DNA of 64,000 nucleotides from Paenibacillus tianmuensis (GTDB lineage Bacteria > Bacillota > Bacilli > Paenibacillales > NBRC-103111), in contig NZ_FMTT01000019.1 in the NCBI RefSeq assembly GCF_900100345.1, positions 32,688 to 96,687 on the forward strand, read 5' to 3'. Below, in pieces: positions 61,614 to 64,000 of this stretch. The notes beneath the pieces were generated by a model, which was not told where the DNA came from, searched no databases, and saw only the letters and a program-made list of their open reading frames with translations. Each line of letters begins with the position of its first letter. The first letter of the stretch is position 1. A program made the translations under genes and the position numbers.

Positions 61614-62866
61614 ACGATATGCTACTCGATCCGTCCGATCTCCTGCAGCTGACTGCCGATACGCCTGTATCTGAATCGGCAGGCGAAGCGGAAATTCGTT
61701 ATTGGAAATTCCTGATCGTGGATGACGACCGGGATATTCACCGGGTGACCCGTCTGGTGCTTGGCGATCATACGTTCGAAGGACGGAAATTGCATTTCCT
61801 AAACGCTTACTCTGGCGCGGAAGCAATGACCATGCTGAACGATCATCCGGATACGGCGGTGGTGATGCTCGATGTGGTAATGGAGCAGGAAGACTCCGGG
61901 CTGCGACTTGTCCGGTATGTGCGCGAGGAGCTGGACAATCAGCAGGTACGCATCATACTGCGCACCGGGCAACCGGGTCAAGCGCCCGAGCACGCGGTCA
62001 TTCGCGCTTACGATATAAGCGACTATAAGGAAAAAACGGAATTGACGAGCCAAAAGCTGTTCAGCACGGTCTATACCTCGATCCGCACGTATCGCTATAT
62101 AAGCCGGATCGCAGCCGATAACGAAACGCTGGAGCAATTGGTGTGCCACCGCACGCAGGAATTAGAACAGCAGGCTCGGCAGTTGCAGGCGTCCATGCGT
62201 CAGGCATACGAAGCGATGACGGAAATCTCGCTGCTGGAGGAACGCAGCCGCATTGCCTGGGATATTCACAACGTGGTGGGACATACGCTGACAGCAGCCG
62301 TCGTTCAATTGGAAGCGGGCAAATGTCTGATTGACATCGACACGTCCCGCGCCTCGGATAAGCTGGAGCTGGCGCAGCAGCTCGTACGGAAGGGATTGGA
62401 TGAAATCCGCAGCGCCGTGCATCAGCTGGCGGAGAAGAAGGATACGATCGAGCTGCGGAAGGACCTCGAACGGCTCGTTCAAGAGACGGAAAACCATATT
62501 GGCGTCCGGATTCACTGTAAGATCGACCCGCTGCCGGAACTAACTTTTTATCAAAGCAAGCTGATTTATCACGCCTTGCAGGAGGGGCTGACGAACGGCA
62601 TCCGGCATGGAAGGAGCACCAGCTTCCGCTTCCGGCTGACAATCAGAGACGGGCACATCGTCTTCTCGCTCCGCAACAACGGCGTAGTTCAGCCGGATGT
62701 CCAGTTCGGCTTCGGCCTTAGCGCGCTGAGGGAGCAGGCGGAGCTCGCGCATGGAGTTTTGTCGCTGCAGGAGGCGCCGGACGAAGGAATGGAGCTGTGC
62801 TTCCGATTCCCGATCACCGTCGAATTGGCATTCGCGTCAAGCGCGGACAGGAGGGGTGAAGCATGA
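61610..62866 (+). CDS. Receiver-histidine kinase fusion (REC-HisKA_3)
   Basis: A 418-residue soluble protein. The N-terminal receiver (about residues 32-165) has DDDRDIHR, Asp88 in VMLDVVM and the segment TGQPGQAPE with YDISDYKEKTEL, a form normally followed by a DUF3369 domain, which is missing here. A coiled coil leads to a HisKA_3 dimerisation domain with His220 in RIAWDIHNVVGHTLT. The ATPase domain (about 310-410) is of the NarX type but its G1 motif reads NNGVV rather than DNG, so catalysis may be weak. ATG 61610 overlaps the stop of the hybrid kinase by four bases and follows GGAGGAAA. Confidence 0.85.
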   Translation: MNDMLLDPSDLLQLTADTPVSESAGEAEIRYWKFLIVDDDRDIHRVTRLVLGDHTFEGRKLHFLNAYSGAEAMTMLNDHPDTAVVMLDVVMEQEDSGLRLVRYVREELDNQQVRIILRTGQPGQAPEHAVIRAYDISDYKEKTELTSQKLFSTVYTSIRTYRYISRIAADNETLEQLVCHRTQELEQQARQLQASMRQAYEAMTEISLLEERSRIAWDIHNVVGHTLTAAVVQLEAGKCLIDIDTSRASDKLELAQQLVRKGLDEIRSAVHQLAEKKDTIELRKDLERLVQETENHIGVRIHCKIDPLPELTFYQSKLIYHALQEGLTNGIRHGRSTSFRFRLTIRDGHIVFSLRNNGVVQPDVQFGFGLSALREQAELAHGVLSLQEAPDEGMELCFRFPITVELAFASSADRRGEA

Positions 62867-63555
62867 GGCCGATACGTATCGTGATCGCTGACGATCAGGC
62901 TCTTATGAGGGACGGTTTGCAGACGATACTGGAGCTGCAACCGGATATGGAAGTGACCGGTACCGCAGAAGACGGACTTCAGGCGCTGGACATCGTACGG
63001 GAATCGAAACCGGACATCGTGCTGTTGGATATCCAAATGCCGGTCATGGACGGAATCGAGTGTACCCGGCGCATAAAGGAAGCGTCGCCGGATACGGTCA
63101 TTTTGCTGTTGTCCATCTTTCTCGAAGATAAGTACATATTGGAAGGCTTCGCACAAGGAGCCAGCGGTTACCTGCTTAAGGATATGGAGGCCAAACGATT
63201 GATCGAATCGATCCGCGACGCCGCCTGTGGTCGTCTGATGATGCCCGCCACTATTGCCGCGAAGCTGGCGGCGAATTTGAGCAGGCTATCCGCAGCCGCG
63301 GAACTTGAGGGTTGCGCCGTTCGACTGGTTCAAAAGGAAGCGCGTCTGACCGAGCGAGAAACCGAAATTGCACGCTTGATGGTGCAGGGACTAACGAACA
63401 AGCAGATTGCCAAGACGCTGTATATGCATGAGGGGACTGTCCGCAATTACGTTAGCGTCATCTATGGCAAAATCGGCGTCAACGATCGGGCGAAAGCTCT
63501 GCTCGTTCTGACTATGAACAATCATTGCAACAGAACGCATGACAGGGGAGAGTAA
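62863..63555 (+). CDS. LuxR/NarL-type response regulator
   Basis: A 230-residue regulator, overlapping the preceding kinase gene by four bases (ATGA). The receiver has ADDQ near residue 10, Asp in VLLDIQMPVMDG near residue 56 and Lys in LLKDME near residue 106. The C-terminal LuxR domain (about 160-220) has LTERETEIARLMVQGLTNKQ, noted here to its limit, and EGTVRNYVSVIYGKIG. It is the output of the cluster. GAGGGGTGAAG lies upstream of the start. Confidence 0.9.
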   Translation: MRPIRIVIADDQALMRDGLQTILELQPDMEVTGTAEDGLQALDIVRESKPDIVLLDIQMPVMDGIECTRRIKEASPDTVILLLSIFLEDKYILEGFAQGASGYLLKDMEAKRLIESIRDAACGRLMMPATIAAKLAANLSRLSAAAELEGCAVRLVQKEARLTERETEIARLMVQGLTNKQIAKTLYMHEGTVRNYVSVIYGKIGVNDRAKALLVLTMNNHCNRTHDRGE

Positions 63556-63654
63556 AGGGGAGGCCAGACGGACTCTTCCTTCCAAAATGTATCATATGAC
63601 AAAAACTATTACACGCGTAACTGTCGGCATGACAATCATCCTCGGTATAACTAT

Positions 63655-64000
63655 ATAAGTTGAACTAAAGACCTTAGAAATCTATGGTAAGGAAATTCAT
63701 ACCTACTTGTCGAATAAGTAATGAAACATGAACAGACAGGCAGGGAATGAAGATGGAAAACGCACAAAAATTAGAAGAAGTCAAGCAAGCGATGAAAAAA
63801 GCAAAAGATCGCCGCATGTACGAGCGTTATCAGGCGCTATATTTATATTTGCAAGGTACCCGGGCGGAAGCGATTGCGCCTATTTTAAACCGAAGCGTTC
63901 AAACGGTAAAAGGCTATATTCAAGCTTATCAAACAGGTGGTCTTTCCGCTTTGAAAATGAATCATTCACCAGGAGCACCTGTTCGCTTAACGAAAGAGCA
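63655..64000 (+). mobile_element. Left part of an IS630-like element
   Basis: The transposase start, the drop in GC after the regulator gene and a non-coding AT-rich stretch from about 63600 indicate the left end of an insertion sequence. The boundary near 63655 is a guess: IS630 elements insert at TA and several TA sites occur at 63640-63660. The right end is outside the window. Confidence 0.5.
63747..64000 (+). CDS. IS630-family transposase, N-terminal part (cut by window end)
   Basis: ATG 63747 (or 63753) opens a frame that runs to the window edge. The 84 visible residues contain a helix-turn-helix: RRMYERYQALYLYLQGTRAE and APILNRSVQTVKGYIQAYQ, then GGLSALKMNHSPGAPVRLT, the typical start of IS630-type transposases. 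GGCAGGGAATG gives a ribosome binding site. Base composition is AT-richer than the preceding genes. The DDE catalytic domain would lie beyond the window. Confidence 0.8.
   Translation, partial: MKMENAQKLEEVKQAMKKAKDRRMYERYQALYLYLQGTRAEAIAPILNRSVQTVKGYIQAYQTGGLSALKMNHSPGAPVRLTKE

Overview
The window looks like a chromosomal segment of an endospore-forming member of the Paenibacillaceae (Paenibacillus or a close relative). Reasons: mid-50s GC by eye, clean Firmicutes-type ribosome binding sites (GGAGG) with many TTG/GTG starts, sigma-A promoters with extended -10 boxes, and marker families of spore formers: a GerA-type germinant receptor operon, a YhcN/YlaJ-type spore lipoprotein, KapB, the bacilliredoxin YtxJ and three ABC-F proteins of the Bacillus YfmM/YfmR/YkpA types. 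No rRNA, tRNA or CRISPR array was seen.

Layout. 1-6.7 kb: the 3' part of a Tad (Flp) pilus locus: a truncated unknown gene, a TadG-like protein, a TadE pseudopilin, a prepilin peptidase, then an FHA-domain protein and a PP2C phosphatase, so pilus assembly is linked to Ser/Thr phospho-signalling. 6.7-14.4 kb: three ABC-F translation factors interleaved with small housekeeping genes and an M42 peptidase; a possible structured leader RNA lies near 9.2 kb. 14.5-17.7 kb: small basic protein, thioredoxin-like protein, KapB, a membrane histidine kinase and its LuxR-type regulator. 17.8-24.7 kb: oxidoreductase, TRIC channel, spore lipoprotein, an OmpR-type regulator without an adjacent kinase, HxlR regulator, PurT and an AIM24 protein. 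25-32 kb: phosphodiesterase, YtxJ, esterase, TIGR01777 epimerase, topoisomerase III and a GGDEF cyclase. 32.5-35.8 kb: a large secreted beta-helix/FnIII/dockerin-like protein split by an apparent one-base deletion. 36-41 kb: methyltransferase, a nitrilase and GNAT pair (a split YhcX), SodC, DedA and a DUF3900 protein. 41.3-47.8 kb: a peptide-uptake operon oppABCD-pepV without oppF. 48-52.6 kb: glutathione peroxidase and a ger operon of order A-C-B plus a two-TM small subunit. 52.8-57.4 kb: LarE, a D-2-hydroxyacid dehydrogenase, a kinase-like protein, an AT-richer Cys/Tyr-rich orphan peptide and an ArsR-SRPBCC operon with a clear operator. 57.6-63.6 kb: a permuted-papain hydrolase followed by three overlapping signalling genes that together look like a multistep phosphorelay. 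63.7 kb to the end: the 5' part of an IS630-family transposase.

The strongest candidates for new biology are the signalling cluster at 57.6-63.6 kb (HK-REC-HK, then REC-HK, then LuxR regulator), the Tad/FHA/PP2C linkage, the CX3C-patterned orphan peptide at 55.9 kb, the possible leader RNA at 9.1-9.2 kb and the long inverted-repeat leader ahead of the opp operon. All functional statements rest on motif reading; no database search was possible.
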